Assembly (NCBI RefSeq): GCF_020179605.1
Contig: NZ_JAINZO010000001.1
Location: forward strand, 372,001-436,000
Direction: 5' to 3'
DNA length: 64,000 bases
From: Geomonas agri
GTDB taxonomy: Bacteria; Desulfobacterota; Desulfuromonadia; Geobacterales; Geobacteraceae
Shown: piece by piece, positions 46,366-55,094 of the stretch
Position numbering within the stretch: the first letter of the stretch is position 1
Layout: every line of letters starts with the position of its first letter
Program-made: the position numbers and the translations under genes
Notes under the pieces: generated by a model
Database searches by the model: none
Seen by the model: the letters and a program-made list of their open reading frames with translations, nothing else
What the model was told of the DNA's origin: nothing

Positions 46366-48264
46366 ATGAACCTGAGAAACAAGGTGAACATTACTGTCGT
46401 CGTCGCTTTTTCCATAGCGATCGTCGCCCTGATCATCACCGCCGCAACCAGTTCCCGCAGGATCATGGGCAGCATGGTCAACTCCTCCCAGTTGTCGCTT
46501 GCCAGCGACAACGCCGCCAGTGTCAACTCGTGGCTCTTGAGCAAACAGGCGATTATAGCTGCGGGCGCCAAGGAGTTGTCCACGGAGCCGGGACAGTCAA
46601 AAGAGCAGCAAATGAGCCTTGTGCAGCTTTTGGCGGGAGCGGGCGGCTTCTCCACCGTCTATCCCGGTTACGAGAACGGCGTGTTCATCTCCTCCGACGG
46701 CTGGGTGCCCGACGCGGGCTGGGACCATCGCAAGAGGCCCTGGTATGAGAAGGCCAAGTCGGAGATGAAGGTGTCCCAGACCGAGCCGTACGTGGACGCC
46801 CAGACCGGCAAGACCATCATCTCCTTCATCGCGCCCATCACCGCCGGAGGGAGCTTCACCGGCGTGCTTAGCTCCGACATCATGCTCGATGACGTCGTTA
46901 AACAGGTGCTCAACGTGAAGGTCGGCAGCACCGGCTACGCCTTCATCATGGACAAGAGTGGCAAGATCCTGGTGCACCCGAAAAAGGAACTCGTGCTCAA
47001 GAAGAAGTTCCAGGAGGTGACCTCAGGACTTGACGACCTGGGTGCCAAACTCGCCGCTGCGCCGGCCGGCAGCTTCGAGTACCAGATGGGGGACGTCGCC
47101 AAGATCGCCTCCTACGCGCGTATTCCCGCCGCGGACTGGTACATCTGCGTCACCGCCGACAAGGCTGACGTGTTTGCTCCGGTCAGCAGGCAGGTGCGGG
47201 CGCTTATCGCTATCGGCGCCATCTTCCTCGCCGGCGGCATCGCCGTCATCTTCTTCATCATCAGGGGGCTGCTCAGCCCGCTGGGTGTTCTCTGTAACCG
47301 TGTCGCCGATCTGGCCGAAGGGGAGGGGGACCTGACCAAGCGGGTCGACGTCGGTCACCGCAGCGACGAGATCGGGCTGTTGGCCGAGAAGCTGAACACC
47401 TTCGTGGAGAGCATGGGAAGCATCATCTCGCAGATCGCCTCCGCCTCCAGATCGCTCGCCTCCGAGTCCAACGCGCTCACCTCGACCTCCATGTCGATCT
47501 CGGTCGGCGCCGAGTCGGTAGCCGGGCAGACTGCCACCGTGGCTACTGCCAGCGAGGAGATGGCCGCCACCGCCGCCGACATCGCCAGTAACTGTCACCG
47601 CGCCGCCGATAGCGCACAGCACGCCGCCGATACCACCCAGGAAGGGTTCAAGGTTGTTTCCAGCACCGTGGAAGGGATCCGCTACCGCGGTCGGCAGACC
47701 AGGCAGAACGCCGACCGGATCTCGTCGCTGGGCGAGCGCTCCGAACAGATCGGTGCCATCGTGGCGACCATCGAGGATATTGCCGACCAGACCAACTTGC
47801 TTGCATTGAACGCCGCCATCGAGGCGGCCCGGGCCGGCGAGCAGGGGCGCGGTTTTGCCGTGGTTGCCGACGAGGTGCGTGCCTTGGCCGAGCGCACCAC
47901 CCGCGCCACCAAGGAAATTGGCGACATGATCAAGGCGATCCAGTTGGAGACCAGGGACGCCATCACCTCCATGGAAGAAGGGGTGCGCGGCACCGAGCAG
48001 GGCGCCGTAGAGGCCGAGCAGTTAGAGGGCGCTTTGAAGCAAATCCTGGAGCAGGTCAACGATGTCACCGCCCAGGTGAGCCAGATTGCCACCGCCGCCG
48101 AGGAGCAGGGTGCCACCACCGGCGAGATCACCAACAACATCCAGCAGGTAACCGCCGTGGTGCAGGAAACCGCCAGCGGCGCCCAAGATTCCGCCCAGTC
48201 CGCCTCCCGGCTCGCCGAGCTCTCCGGGGAGTTGCAGCGCATCGTCGGCAAGTTCAAGCTCTGA
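46366..48264 (+). CDS. Methyl-accepting chemotaxis protein with Cache-type sensor domain
   Basis: A 632-residue chemoreceptor. Transmembrane helix 1 ([18 protein letters not shown]) is near residues 8-26. A dCache_1-like periplasmic sensor (about 30-280) contains [43 protein letters not shown] and [15 protein letters not shown], typical of ligand-binding Cache domains. Transmembrane helix 2 is near 285-305, then HAMP and the MA signalling domain with tip [20 protein letters not shown]. The start at 46366 is supported by GAGAGGT six bases upstream. It is divergent from the SBP-kinase gene; an imperfect sigma-28-like element (TAAA, 15 bases, CCGTAT) lies at 46285-46309. A strong terminator follows at 48302. 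Confidence 0.9.
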   Translation: MNLRNKVNITVVVAFSIAIVALIITAATSSRRIMGSMVNSSQLSLASDNAASVNSWLLSKQAIIAAGAKELSTEPGQSKEQQMSLVQLLAGAGGFSTVYPGYENGVFISSDGWVPDAGWDHRKRPWYEKAKSEMKVSQTEPYVDAQTGKTIISFIAPITAGGSFTGVLSSDIMLDDVVKQVLNVKVGSTGYAFIMDKSGKILVHPKKELVLKKKFQEVTSGLDDLGAKLAAAPAGSFEYQMGDVAKIASYARIPAADWYICVTADKADVFAPVSRQVRALIAIGAIFLAGGIAVIFFIIRGLLSPLGVLCNRVADLAEGEGDLTKRVDVGHRSDEIGLLAEKLNTFVESMGSIISQIASASRSLASESNALTSTSMSISVGAESVAGQTATVATASEEMAATAADIASNCHRAADSAQHAADTTQEGFKVVSSTVEGIRYRGRQTRQNADRISSLGERSEQIGAIVATIEDIADQTNLLALNAAIEAARAGEQGRGFAVVADEVRALAERTTRATKEIGDMIKAIQLETRDAITSMEEGVRGTEQGAVEAEQLEGALKQILEQVNDVTAQVSQIATAAEEQGATTGEITNNIQQVTAVVQETASGAQDSAQSASRLAELSGELQRIVGKFKL

Positions 48265-48270
48265 CAGCAG

Positions 48271-48329
48271 CCGGTCGGAATCGATAGCAACCAAAGCGAA
48301 GCGGGGGACGAGCAAAGGCTCGTCCCCCG
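48271..48329 (+). repeat. 59-bp direct repeat, left copy (includes terminator)
   Basis: From CCGGTCGGAATCGATAGC to the end of the terminator stem. The copy at 53298-53356 differs at two positions by my reading. The two copies bound the riboswitch-cytochrome block. Confidence 0.85.
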
Positions 48330-48335
48330 TTTTTG
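48302..48335 (+). terminator. Intrinsic terminator after the chemoreceptor gene
   Basis: CGGGGGACGAGC, loop AAAG, GCTCGTCCCCCG, then TTTTTG: a perfect 12-bp stem with a T-tract, 38 bases after the chemoreceptor stop. Confidence 0.92.
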
Positions 48336-48604
48336 TTTGCAGGTCGCCGACTCCGGTTCCGATTGACTGGCAATACTGCATCCAGCATCTTGCGGATATG
48401 GGTATAACGGAAAAATCAGCTCGCTTTCAAAACTACATGTACGAAATCCCCCCACTCTCGCCTAGTGACGGTGCGTACAACCAACAGCAACGTTCCCTCC
48501 TTTGGATCAAGGCAGTAAAGATTGCTAGCTATTGCACGTATTGTTGTGCGGCAATTGGCGTTTTCTTGATATACGTGTCACGTATCGTGTTGAAATATAA
48601 GTTA

Positions 48605-48633
48605 TTTAACGACGGTACATTAATTGCTATATC
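48605..48633 (+). promoter_or_regulatory. Candidate promoter of the riboswitch-cytochrome operon
   Basis: TTTAAC, 17 bases, TATATC, in a strongly AT-rich stretch ending about 15 bases before the riboswitch. Spacing is ideal, but the hexamers match only partly. Confidence 0.35.
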
Positions 48634-48649
48634 TTAAAAAATAGTTTCA

Positions 48650-48740
48650 CACTTCGTCAAGGGTAAACCCATCGAAAGGTGGGGACACAAAGCCACAGGC
48701 CCACAGTTCTCTGAACCGGGCAGCTGGGCCGCCGAAGCTT
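48650..48740 (+). ncRNA. GEMM-I cyclic-dinucleotide riboswitch
   Basis: The conserved GEMM-I core is readable in order: GGGTAAACC, the stem CCCATC-GAAA-GGTGGG with its GNRA tetraloop, GGACACAAAGCCACAGG (usual form GACGCAAAGCCacgGG), a second arm GGCCCACAG...CGGGCAGCTGGGCC, and the closing CCGAAG that pairs with CTTCG at the 5' end. GEMM-I aptamers bind c-di-GMP or, in many Geobacteraceae examples, 3',3'-cGAMP; the ligand cannot be settled from sequence alone. It precedes a cytochrome operon, the known setting of the Geobacter cGAMP class. No T-rich terminator follows the aptamer within the first 60 bases, so control of translation start is possible. Confidence 0.85.
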
Positions 48741-48760
48741 TGTTCCTGACGGAGGACACC

Positions 48761-49267
48761 ATGAAAAACATCACCACAGCAGCATCCCCGCTTCTGATCC
48801 TTGATCCTGCCTCTTCAGCCGGAACCACGCCCCAACCCGATCATGCCTCACGTTCATTGTCAGTGCACGCAACTTTACAAGGAGGACGCATGCCCATGAG
48901 ACCACAGAAATCACCGCACCAGTTGGACACACGGCTGAACACTATGCTCACGAGGGGCGTATCCGCCCTGGCGCTCACAGTGGTGGCACTTTCATTGTTA
49001 GCTTTCACCACACTGTTCACAGTAACATCAGCGGCAGCGAAAGATATCCAGCAACTGCCCCATGAACCGAACAACCCTAAAATTCACCAAGTTTATTTCA
49101 ATACCACGGACAAGCATGAATACATCTACAACGGCCAAGAATGGGTTCCCCATGACGCGTCGATTGATACCTATGTTCTCAAAAAATACAAAAAACCAAA
49201 GGTAGACAAGGATTCTCCAAATGATAACGGGGCAAGTAATAAAACGGGTCAAGGAGGCGCACAATGA
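48761..49267 (+). CDS. Small exported protein, first gene of the riboswitch-controlled cytochrome operon
   Basis: A 168-residue frame starting 21 bases after the riboswitch with CGGAGGACACC before the ATG. There is a second in-frame start at 48890 (MPMRPQKSPHQL) behind a stronger AAGGAGGACGC site. From that start the protein has a clear signal peptide (RGVSALALTVVALSLLAF to SAAAKD). The mature part is short, with KIHQVYFNTTDKHEYIYNGQEW and a Lys/Asp/Asn-rich hydrophilic tail. It has no haem motif and no domain I recognise. The downstream cytochrome gene begins inside its stop codon (ATGA), so the products are coupled and probably act together in the periplasm or at the outer membrane. Which start is used is uncertain. 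Confidence 0.65.
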   Translation: MKNITTAASPLLILDPASSAGTTPQPDHASRSLSVHATLQGGRMPMRPQKSPHQLDTRLNTMLTRGVSALALTVVALSLLAFTTLFTVTSAAAKDIQQLPHEPNNPKIHQVYFNTTDKHEYIYNGQEWVPHDASIDTYVLKKYKKPKVDKDSPNDNGASNKTGQGGAQ

Positions 49268-49959
49268 AAACGCTTACGGTAGCATTCAGCCTTGCGCTGC
49301 TTATCCTGGCCACGCTCAGTTCGGTTGTCAGTGGAGCCAACTATTGTCTTGACGCAAAGAACAACGACCTTTGTCCTGACATTTTGCATACCAAGCACCA
49401 GGCATTCATGAATGATTGCAAGGCGTGCCACGACCTGACCAACTCATTCATGGCTTCAGGAACATTCTTTAAGGACAGCACAAAAGCGGCCTTCTCTCCT
49501 AGTGGTCCCGCCCCGGTATTCACACCATCAGGAAGCTGGACTTCTCCACGGACATCCGCGGCTGCCAGCTGTTCAAATATTTCATGCCATAGCATTCCCG
49601 CTGGTGTTTTTACCTATTACATATATGACTGGGGCGCTGATGAAGTAGTACCCGTCTCGTACAACTATGGCGGCATGAGCGATGCGACAGCCCTTTGGCA
49701 GGACAAAGAGGACACCAATTGCAAAAGTTGCCATTCGATCCCGCCTTATTCCAAGAATGTCTGGCACAGCGGCTCTCACGGCATGCAATACATGATTGGA
49801 TCAAACAACTGTGAGACGTGTCATCCTGATGCAAAATCCAGTACGGCAGCGGATGGAAAGACCATCGTGTCGAATTACATAACGGCTCCAAGCCAGCACG
49901 CAAACGGCACTCTTGACGTAGTAGCCAAGTACACATCTAAATGCTTCTATTGTCATTGA
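49264..49959 (+). CDS. Periplasmic pentahaem c-type cytochrome (CX4CH/CxxCH type)
   Basis: A 231-residue exported protein; the signal peptide ends near VVSGA. Haem-attachment motifs in order are CKACH, CSNISCH (the CX4CH form), CKSCH, CETCH and CFYCH at the very C-terminus, giving five potential haems. The CX4CH...CxxCH arrangement is the domain first described in Geobacter sulfurreducens. Many spare histidines could serve as distal ligands. It overlaps the upstream gene by four bases (ATGA) behind AAGGAGG. The next cytochrome starts 55 bases downstream. All are under the GEMM-I riboswitch, pointing to second-messenger control of extracellular or periplasmic electron transfer. Confidence 0.88.
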   Translation: MKTLTVAFSLALLILATLSSVVSGANYCLDAKNNDLCPDILHTKHQAFMNDCKACHDLTNSFMASGTFFKDSTKAAFSPSGPAPVFTPSGSWTSPRTSAAASCSNISCHSIPAGVFTYYIYDWGADEVVPVSYNYGGMSDATALWQDKEDTNCKSCHSIPPYSKNVWHSGSHGMQYMIGSNNCETCHPDAKSSTAADGKTIVSNYITAPSQHANGTLDVVAKYTSKCFYCH

Positions 49960-50014
49960 GCGGACACTTGTAGTCGATTCCTACTAAATATTTCTTTTGT
50001 TTTGGAGCCTGACT

Positions 50015-53000
50015 ATGAAAAATCTATTAAGCATAGCACTCAGCCTCGCCTTGCTTGCCCTGGTGATACCATTTAGCGCCGGCGCTGGGGACGGTCCGCA
50101 TTTCGACCCGGCCAAGATTGTAGCGCCATCCTGCACAACCTGCCATAATTCCTCCGCGCCATCCAATAGCGTTACGTTCAACAGCAACTGCCTGTCGTGC
50201 CATAGTGACTTCTCTACCGGCACGAACAGAGAAGAATTGCAGACCTCGCACCGTTGGAGCGGGAGTACCACGAATCCCGCCGCAGGTGCCCAACCGCCGG
50301 TTGTCGGGGTGCTGTCCCAGGCCCAGAACTACACGGGCGATCAATTCGCTTGCGTAAACTGTCATAACCCTCATGACGACGGCAACGGCAAATACCTGCG
50401 TATGGCAAATGATGGGGATCAGCTCTGCCTGGATTGCCATAGGTCGCGTGACGTGAAAAGCCACCGGGTAATGCCGGCTGCTTACCCGGCAAGCCATCCG
50501 GTGAATATCAAGTTCCCGGAAGCGGCCGCAGCCAACCCAAGCGGCTACAACAATCCCCCGCTCAATGCCAATCAGGCCAACCCGAATTCAGATCTGGGCG
50601 CCAAGCTCACCACATCCGGCGGCGTGTTGCTCTGCAGCACGTGCCATTCAGTGCATAGTGCCTATTCACAAAGTGCCAATCCACCTGTTGCCGACAGCAA
50701 CGGCAAGCTTGGCGACGGCAACCTGCTGCGCACCAACCCACGGGGGGGCAAAGTGGCCTCCGGGGCTGCCGATAACCTGAATATCTGCACCAACTGCCAC
50801 GCAGGCAAGATGAATCACAACGGCTGGGGGCAGGACGTCCAGTGCCTGGACTGCCATGCCGCCCATGTGGAGTATGATCCGAACGATCCGACCGGCGCCA
50901 AAGGGACCAACATCAACCTGATCCGGAGGAATCTGCCGGGAACATCAAACCAGATATTCTTCCGTTACTCTGGCAGCAGAAGGGAGTACAAGAACGCGGA
51001 TGGAACCGGAGTCTGCCAGGTCTGTCATGTCCCCCCGGCATCAATTGCAGATCATGCCAGCAACGATCCGAAGGTATGCAATAAGTGCCATGCGCACAAT
51101 AATGCCAAAGGATCATTTGCCGCATCGATGCCAGATCACAAGGCAACGATGAGTTCCGGCGATATCGTGATGTTCACCCCTGACAGCGCCCACGATGTCA
51201 CTCCTTTGAGCATTAACGAGAATTGTACGCTGTGCCACTATGAGAGCCTCGTCCAGCAACATAACAGCAACTGCTCGTTGTGCCACTCGGGCAGCAACCC
51301 TCCGAGGAATTCTTTCGGTGGCGAAGCCTGGAACAAGACCTGCCAGCAGGGCTCCTGCCACCCTTCGATACACTCTGCAATGACAGCTAACCACAACGGA
51401 ATGTACTGGAACTCATCTGCAAGCTGTGAGCTCTGCCATGACACCGGTGGCGGTGATTTCCCGGGACCTGGTGATAACTGCGCCCGCTGCCACACCCCAG
51501 GCTTGACGGCAGCTGCGGTCGGAGACCATCAACCGCCAACAACAACATGCAACGCGCAGTATACGTACGTGGGTGGTTCTTCAATCCATCTGACGGCCAC
51601 GGATGCAGGTTCTTCAGGCATTTCCGCAACCTGGTATTCTCTTGGTGGCACGTCCTGGCACATAGGGAACGATGTTTACTTTAGTGCACCGACTTCAGGT
51701 TCAAGGAACTACACACTGTATTTCTATTCAGCTGATCATGCCATGAATAGAGAGGCCACAAAGACAGTTACATTTACCGTACAGGCAGTACCAGTTGCCG
51801 ATACTACCCCGCCTGCAACGACATCGAACTTTAATCCATCAACTGGGGCAAACTTCAAGGCCAGCCAAACGGTGACTCTTACTCCGAGTGACAGTGGTTC
51901 CGGTGTCAAGGCGACCTACTACAAAATTGATTCAGGTGCTTTCGTACAAGGAACATCCTTTACCGTTACGGGCGACGGTTCGCACACCTTTAGCTATTAC
52001 TCTGTTGACAATGCCAACAACACCGAAGCTGTTCACGTGTCAAATTCGTTCCGCATTGATACCGTAGCACCTGTTACTACTAATAGTGCTGCGAACAATG
52101 TTACTTATACTAGCGCTCAGACGTTCACCCTGAGTGCAACAGACGGTGGTTCAGGAGTCGCGAGTACGTGGTACAAGCTCGACGGAGCCGCGTCGTTTAC
52201 ACAGGGCACATCGATTGCCGTCGCTGCCCCGGTTTCCGGAAGCGCATCTCACACTATCTCGTGGTATTCGATTGATGCCGCGGGGAATCAGGAAACGACA
52301 CGGTCGGTTACCTTTACTGTACAGGCTGTGGTAGTTTCCGATACAACGCCACCTGTAACGGCATCAAGCTTCAACCCGGCTGCCGGCGCCATTTTCAAGG
52401 GCAGTCAGGCCGTAACACTTACACCTGTCGATGTCGGGTCAGGGGTCAAGACTACCTACTACAAAATAGATGCTGGCGCCTTTATCCAGGGTACGGTTTT
52501 CGCCGTATCGGGTGATGGGCTGCACACTTTCAGCTATTATTCTGTTGACAATGCCAACAACACAGAGACTGCCCACGTATCAAATCAATTCCGTATTGAT
52601 ACGATTGCTCCAGTTACTTCAAGCAGTGCTGTGGCAGGTACCACCTATACAGGTAACCAAAGTTTCACACTTACCCCGGCAGATAGTGGTTCTGGCGTCG
52701 CAAGTACGTGGTACAAGCTGGACGGAGCCGTGTCGTTTACCCAGGGGACATCAATAGCGGTGACTGCCCCCGCCTCTGGAAGTGTGTCGCATACAATCTC
52801 CTGGTATTCGATCGATACGGCTGGCAATCAGGAGGTCACAAAGTCGGCGACATTTACGGTGTCAGCAGTGACGGGTAGTGGAGGTGGGACAGCAACCCTT
52901 ATCGGGCGCAATTCTTCGTCATCCAACCATCCCTATACACACTTCTGGGTAAATGACGCGACCGATACTAATCTCATAGCGGACGGCGGTTGGTCTTCTG

Positions 53001-53176
53001 ATGAACATATTACTAGCGCTACTTTCGTCGTTCCGGCAGGTGTTGGTTACGTATTGCACGTCGAATGGGAATACCCAGACTATGAGGGGAGCGATTCGGG
53101 AGCTGACTCTCGAGTGGTCTCTCCTTCGGAAACTTCTAGCGGTGCCACAGTCACGTGGCAGTTAACACTCCCGTAA
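50015..53176 (+). CDS. 14-haem c-type cytochrome with C-terminal Ig-like (OmpL47-type) repeats
   Basis: A 1053-residue exported protein. After the signal peptide (to about residue 24) the first 500 residues carry 13 CxxCH motifs (CTTCH, CLSCH, CVNCH, CLDCH, CSTCH, CTNCH, CLDCH, CQVCH, CNKCH, CTLCH, CSLCH, CELCH, CARCH) and one CX4CH (CQQGSCH). The C-terminal half has no haems: five tandem domains of about 90 residues of the OmpL47/Ig-like kind, with motifs such as GSGVKATYYKIDSGAFVQG and HTFSYYSVDNANN. Four of these alternate as A-B-A-B, indicating duplication of a pair. A final domain of about 110 residues is distinct. It is probably an outer-surface or extracellular electron-transfer protein. 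TTTGGAG precedes ATG 50015. Confidence 0.9.
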   Translation: MKNLLSIALSLALLALVIPFSAGAGDGPHFDPAKIVAPSCTTCHNSSAPSNSVTFNSNCLSCHSDFSTGTNREELQTSHRWSGSTTNPAAGAQPPVVGVLSQAQNYTGDQFACVNCHNPHDDGNGKYLRMANDGDQLCLDCHRSRDVKSHRVMPAAYPASHPVNIKFPEAAAANPSGYNNPPLNANQANPNSDLGAKLTTSGGVLLCSTCHSVHSAYSQSANPPVADSNGKLGDGNLLRTNPRGGKVASGAADNLNICTNCHAGKMNHNGWGQDVQCLDCHAAHVEYDPNDPTGAKGTNINLIRRNLPGTSNQIFFRYSGSRREYKNADGTGVCQVCHVPPASIADHASNDPKVCNKCHAHNNAKGSFAASMPDHKATMSSGDIVMFTPDSAHDVTPLSINENCTLCHYESLVQQHNSNCSLCHSGSNPPRNSFGGEAWNKTCQQGSCHPSIHSAMTANHNGMYWNSSASCELCHDTGGGDFPGPGDNCARCHTPGLTAAAVGDHQPPTTTCNAQYTYVGGSSIHLTATDAGSSGISATWYSLGGTSWHIGNDVYFSAPTSGSRNYTLYFYSADHAMNREATKTVTFTVQAVPVADTTPPATTSNFNPSTGANFKASQTVTLTPSDSGSGVKATYYKIDSGAFVQGTSFTVTGDGSHTFSYYSVDNANNTEAVHVSNSFRIDTVAPVTTNSAANNVTYTSAQTFTLSATDGGSGVASTWYKLDGAASFTQGTSIAVAAPVSGSASHTISWYSIDAAGNQETTRSVTFTVQAVVVSDTTPPVTASSFNPAAGAIFKGSQAVTLTPVDVGSGVKTTYYKIDAGAFIQGTVFAVSGDGLHTFSYYSVDNANNTETAHVSNQFRIDTIAPVTSSSAVAGTTYTGNQSFTLTPADSGSGVASTWYKLDGAVSFTQGTSIAVTAPASGSVSHTISWYSIDTAGNQEVTKSATFTVSAVTGSGGGTATLIGRNSSSSNHPYTHFWVNDATDTNLIADGGWSSDEHITSATFVVPAGVGYVLHVEWEYPDYEGSDSGADSRVVSPSETSSGATVTWQLTLP

Positions 53177-53215
53177 TCATCGGACAATGTGACTTATTAT
53201 AGGATTGCGGACATA

Positions 53216-53290
53216 GGGGGGCGTTCCTGAGATTTTGAGATTTGCAGAAGCCAGACAGCCAAAATCAAAATCTTAAGAACGTCCTCCCCT
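53216..53290. mobile_element. MITE-like element, diverged copy
   Basis: GGGGGCGTTCCTGAGATTTT... at the left and a near-complementary ...AAAATCTTAAGAACGTCC at the right, about 75 bases. The internal sequence GAGATTTGCAGA matches the better-preserved copies at 57267 and 62022. Confidence 0.6.
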
Positions 53291-53297
53291 TGAGCAA

Positions 53298-53356
53298 CCG
53301 GTCGGAATGGGTAGCAACCAAAGCGAAGCGGGGGACGAGCAAAGGCTCGTCCCCCG
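53298..53356 (+). repeat. 59-bp direct repeat, right copy (includes terminator)
   Basis: From CCGGTCGGAATGGGTAGC to the end of the terminator stem. Two mismatches to the left copy at 48271-48329, same orientation, 5.0 kb apart. Confidence 0.85.
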
Positions 53357-53362
53357 CTTTTT
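53329..53362 (+). terminator. Intrinsic terminator (second copy)
   Basis: CGGGGGACGAGC, loop AAAG, GCTCGTCCCCCG, then CTTTTT. Serves the cytochrome operon; identical stem to the terminator at 48302. Confidence 0.9.
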
Positions 53363-53411
53363 GTGGTTGATCCCGGATCAGCTCCCCATCTGGAGCCGCA
53401 CGTGAACCAGC

Positions 53412-53451
53412 GTCCCCCCCCCCCTTTGCGAAGGGGGGACAGGGGGGATTT
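53412..53451 (+). repeat. GTCCCCC-type palindromic repeat, copy 3
   Basis: A C-run, TTTGCGAA and a G-run, then GGACAGGGGGGATTT; same unit as at 9028-9063, same orientation. Confidence 0.7.
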
Positions 53452-53682
53452 GTCCTGTGCTGGCACCGGACGCGTGCCTCCTAGCTCAGGCCACTCTGTA
53501 GCCTGCCTGAACCCTCCCATACCCCCGCCATATAATCCTCAAATCGAGACGTTCTTTGCGTCTTGGCTCCTTTGCGTTAACCGTTGCTTTTGGTTCTCCC
53601 CCCGAAGATTTGCTCTTGCAATGACGGATCTGCATGCTACCGTAATTGGAGTTTTTTAATTTATCAAGCGGAGGCCAAAGAC

Positions 53683-54309
53683 ATGGTGAAAAATCGTAAT
53701 GGCGGGGAAGGGGACGACGAACTCATCCGCACAACCGGCGACCTCCTCACCGATTTGAGCAGGGATCCGTCCATCATGCAAAGCATCTACGACCTGTTAC
53801 CGAACCAGGAGAAGATACAACATGCTCTTGACCGGCACCGCAGCCTGTATCACCAGGTATTGGACGGCGCCCGTGACAAGGAACCGGAACTGGAGGCGGC
53901 CCGGAACGACCTCATTGTGCAAATAAGCCTGGTTCATGGCATGGCGACCCTCACCGGCAAACACGACCCGACCATTCCACAGAAATTGGGTTTGGTGCAC
54001 CAGGTATCCAGCAAACGGACTTCGGCTGGGGGCCTCCTCGTGCCGGAGAACTTCAGGATGCTCTACGAAGGGCGCAGTATCATCGCCCGCGCGTCTGCGG
54101 TCAAGGGTGCCAGGAGTTACGAAGTTTGGGTTTGTGAGGGCGACCCGCTCGTAGAGTCCAGTTGGAGGCACCATGCGACCTCGGGCAAAATCAACCGGAT
54201 CGAAATAACAGGTCTCACGCCCGGCAAGCTCTACTACATCAGGATCAGGGCTGTGGGCGCCAATGATGCAGGGCCGTGGTCCAACTTCATCAGCATGATG
54301 GCGATCTAA
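53683..54309 (+). CDS. Fibronectin type III domain protein
   Basis: A 208-residue protein without a signal peptide. The N-terminal half is helical and charged (DDELIRTTGDLLTDLSRDPS, then LDRHRSLYHQVLDGARDKEP). From about residue 125 a single fibronectin type III domain is evident: RSIIARASAVKGARSYEVWV, EITGLTPGKLYYIRIRAVG and DAGPWSNFISMMAI. Proteins of this build are frequent in Geobacteraceae but their role is unknown. CGGAGGCC lies about nine bases before ATG 53683; the frame opens 33 codons earlier without a site. A long hairpin follows the stop at 54321. Confidence 0.7.
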   Translation: MVKNRNGGEGDDELIRTTGDLLTDLSRDPSIMQSIYDLLPNQEKIQHALDRHRSLYHQVLDGARDKEPELEAARNDLIVQISLVHGMATLTGKHDPTIPQKLGLVHQVSSKRTSAGGLLVPENFRMLYEGRSIIARASAVKGARSYEVWVCEGDPLVESSWRHHATSGKINRIEITGLTPGKLYYIRIRAVGANDAGPWSNFISMMAI

Positions 54310-54320
54310 AACCTCACTAA

Positions 54321-54367
54321 AGTGTCACCACCGCCTGGTTACGGTTTCCGTACCCGGTGGTGACACT
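54321..54367. repeat. Long inverted repeat after the FnIII gene
   Basis: AGTGTCACCACCG pairs perfectly with CGGTGGTGACACT; inside, GGTTACGG and CCGTACC can extend the stem. No T-tract follows, so it may be a terminator or a protein-binding palindrome. Confidence 0.6.
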
Positions 54368-54407
54368 CCCTTCTGCTACCCTCCTCTCCAAGCAGTGCGC
54401 CAAGACA

Positions 54408-54721
54408 AAATCGGAAAACGTCCCAATGAAATCGGAAAACGCAGTGACAAAATCGGGAAACGTTCCCGTTAAATCGGAAAACGCAGTGACAAAATCGGGA
54501 AACGTTCCCGTTAAATCGGAAAACGCAGTGACAAAATCGGGAAATGTCCCCGTAAAATCCGAAAACGCGATCACAAAATCGGAAAACGTCCCCTTAAAAT
54601 CCGAAACGTCATCCTAAAATCACAAAACAGGATGACAAAATCGGAAAACGTTACCCTAAAATCGCAAAACATCCGGACGAAATGTGAAAACGCGGTGGCA
54701 GATTCGGGAAACGCGACGATG
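54408..54721 (+). repeat. Tandem array of fifteen 21-bp units
   Basis: Unit consensus AAATCGGAAAACG plus eight variable bases. Units start at 54408 and every 21 bases thereafter, with one unit (54597) a base short. In units 2-7 the tails alternate between CAGTGACA and TTCCCGTT-like, giving a 42-bp higher-order period. The last five units diverge progressively. Two helical turns per unit put every core on the same face of DNA. The array keeps both strands open as reading frames, but there is no ribosome-binding site and the frame breaks at 54616 while the DNA period continues. Confidence 0.9.
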
Positions 54722-55094
54722 AACTGCTAAAGTGGCAGGTCCAACTTCAGATTGAAACATCAACTTCGGCTGACTGGTGTCTCAGGGGGCAAATTTCCAG
54801 CAGGCTTTTCGGCGTTTGCTCTGTCAGGATGGGCACGCAATGGTGTAGCCGCGACGGTGGAACCCTGAACTGCGCCAGGAGACACAGGAATTCCGACACT
54901 ACCGCTTGAGGATACCAGTCATCACTTCGCCTTTGACATGTGTGCAGGATCTATATATATTGCGATTGATTTGTGTATGCAAATGAAATTAAGTATAGAT
55001 GGCGCATCTTCTTGTTGCGGTGGGAGGATGGTTATTTTATAGCCTTCCTCCCGATTGGCAGGTAGCTCACACATGAGAGTCGTAAATAGCGGAT

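Larger units (their letters stand above)
53177..53682 (+). other. Intergenic region packed with repeats
   Basis: A 506-base gap holding, in order, a diverged MITE-like element, the right 59-bp direct repeat with its terminator, and a GTCCCCC palindrome; an AT-richer segment leads up to the FnIII gene. No supported gene was found. Confidence 0.6.

Noticed and set aside
48398..48637. 79-residue open frame with one hydrophobic segment between the terminator and the riboswitch
   Set aside because: No ribosome-binding site, it overlaps the promoter area of the cytochrome operon, and no family resemblance was seen. A real small gene is not excluded.
54357..54617. Protein of seven-residue repeats (KSENAVT-like) encoded by the tandem array
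   Set aside because: No ribosome-binding site, both strands are open only because 21 is a multiple of three, and the DNA period continues after the frame is broken.
54408..54721. CRISPR array
   Set aside because: The period is only 21 bases, the variable parts are eight bases and partly repeated, and no cas gene is present; this is a simple tandem array.
54720..55090. attI site or integrase promoter in front of the possible cassettes
   Set aside because: No integrase gene or recognisable attI lies in the window, and the region shows only general AT-richness.
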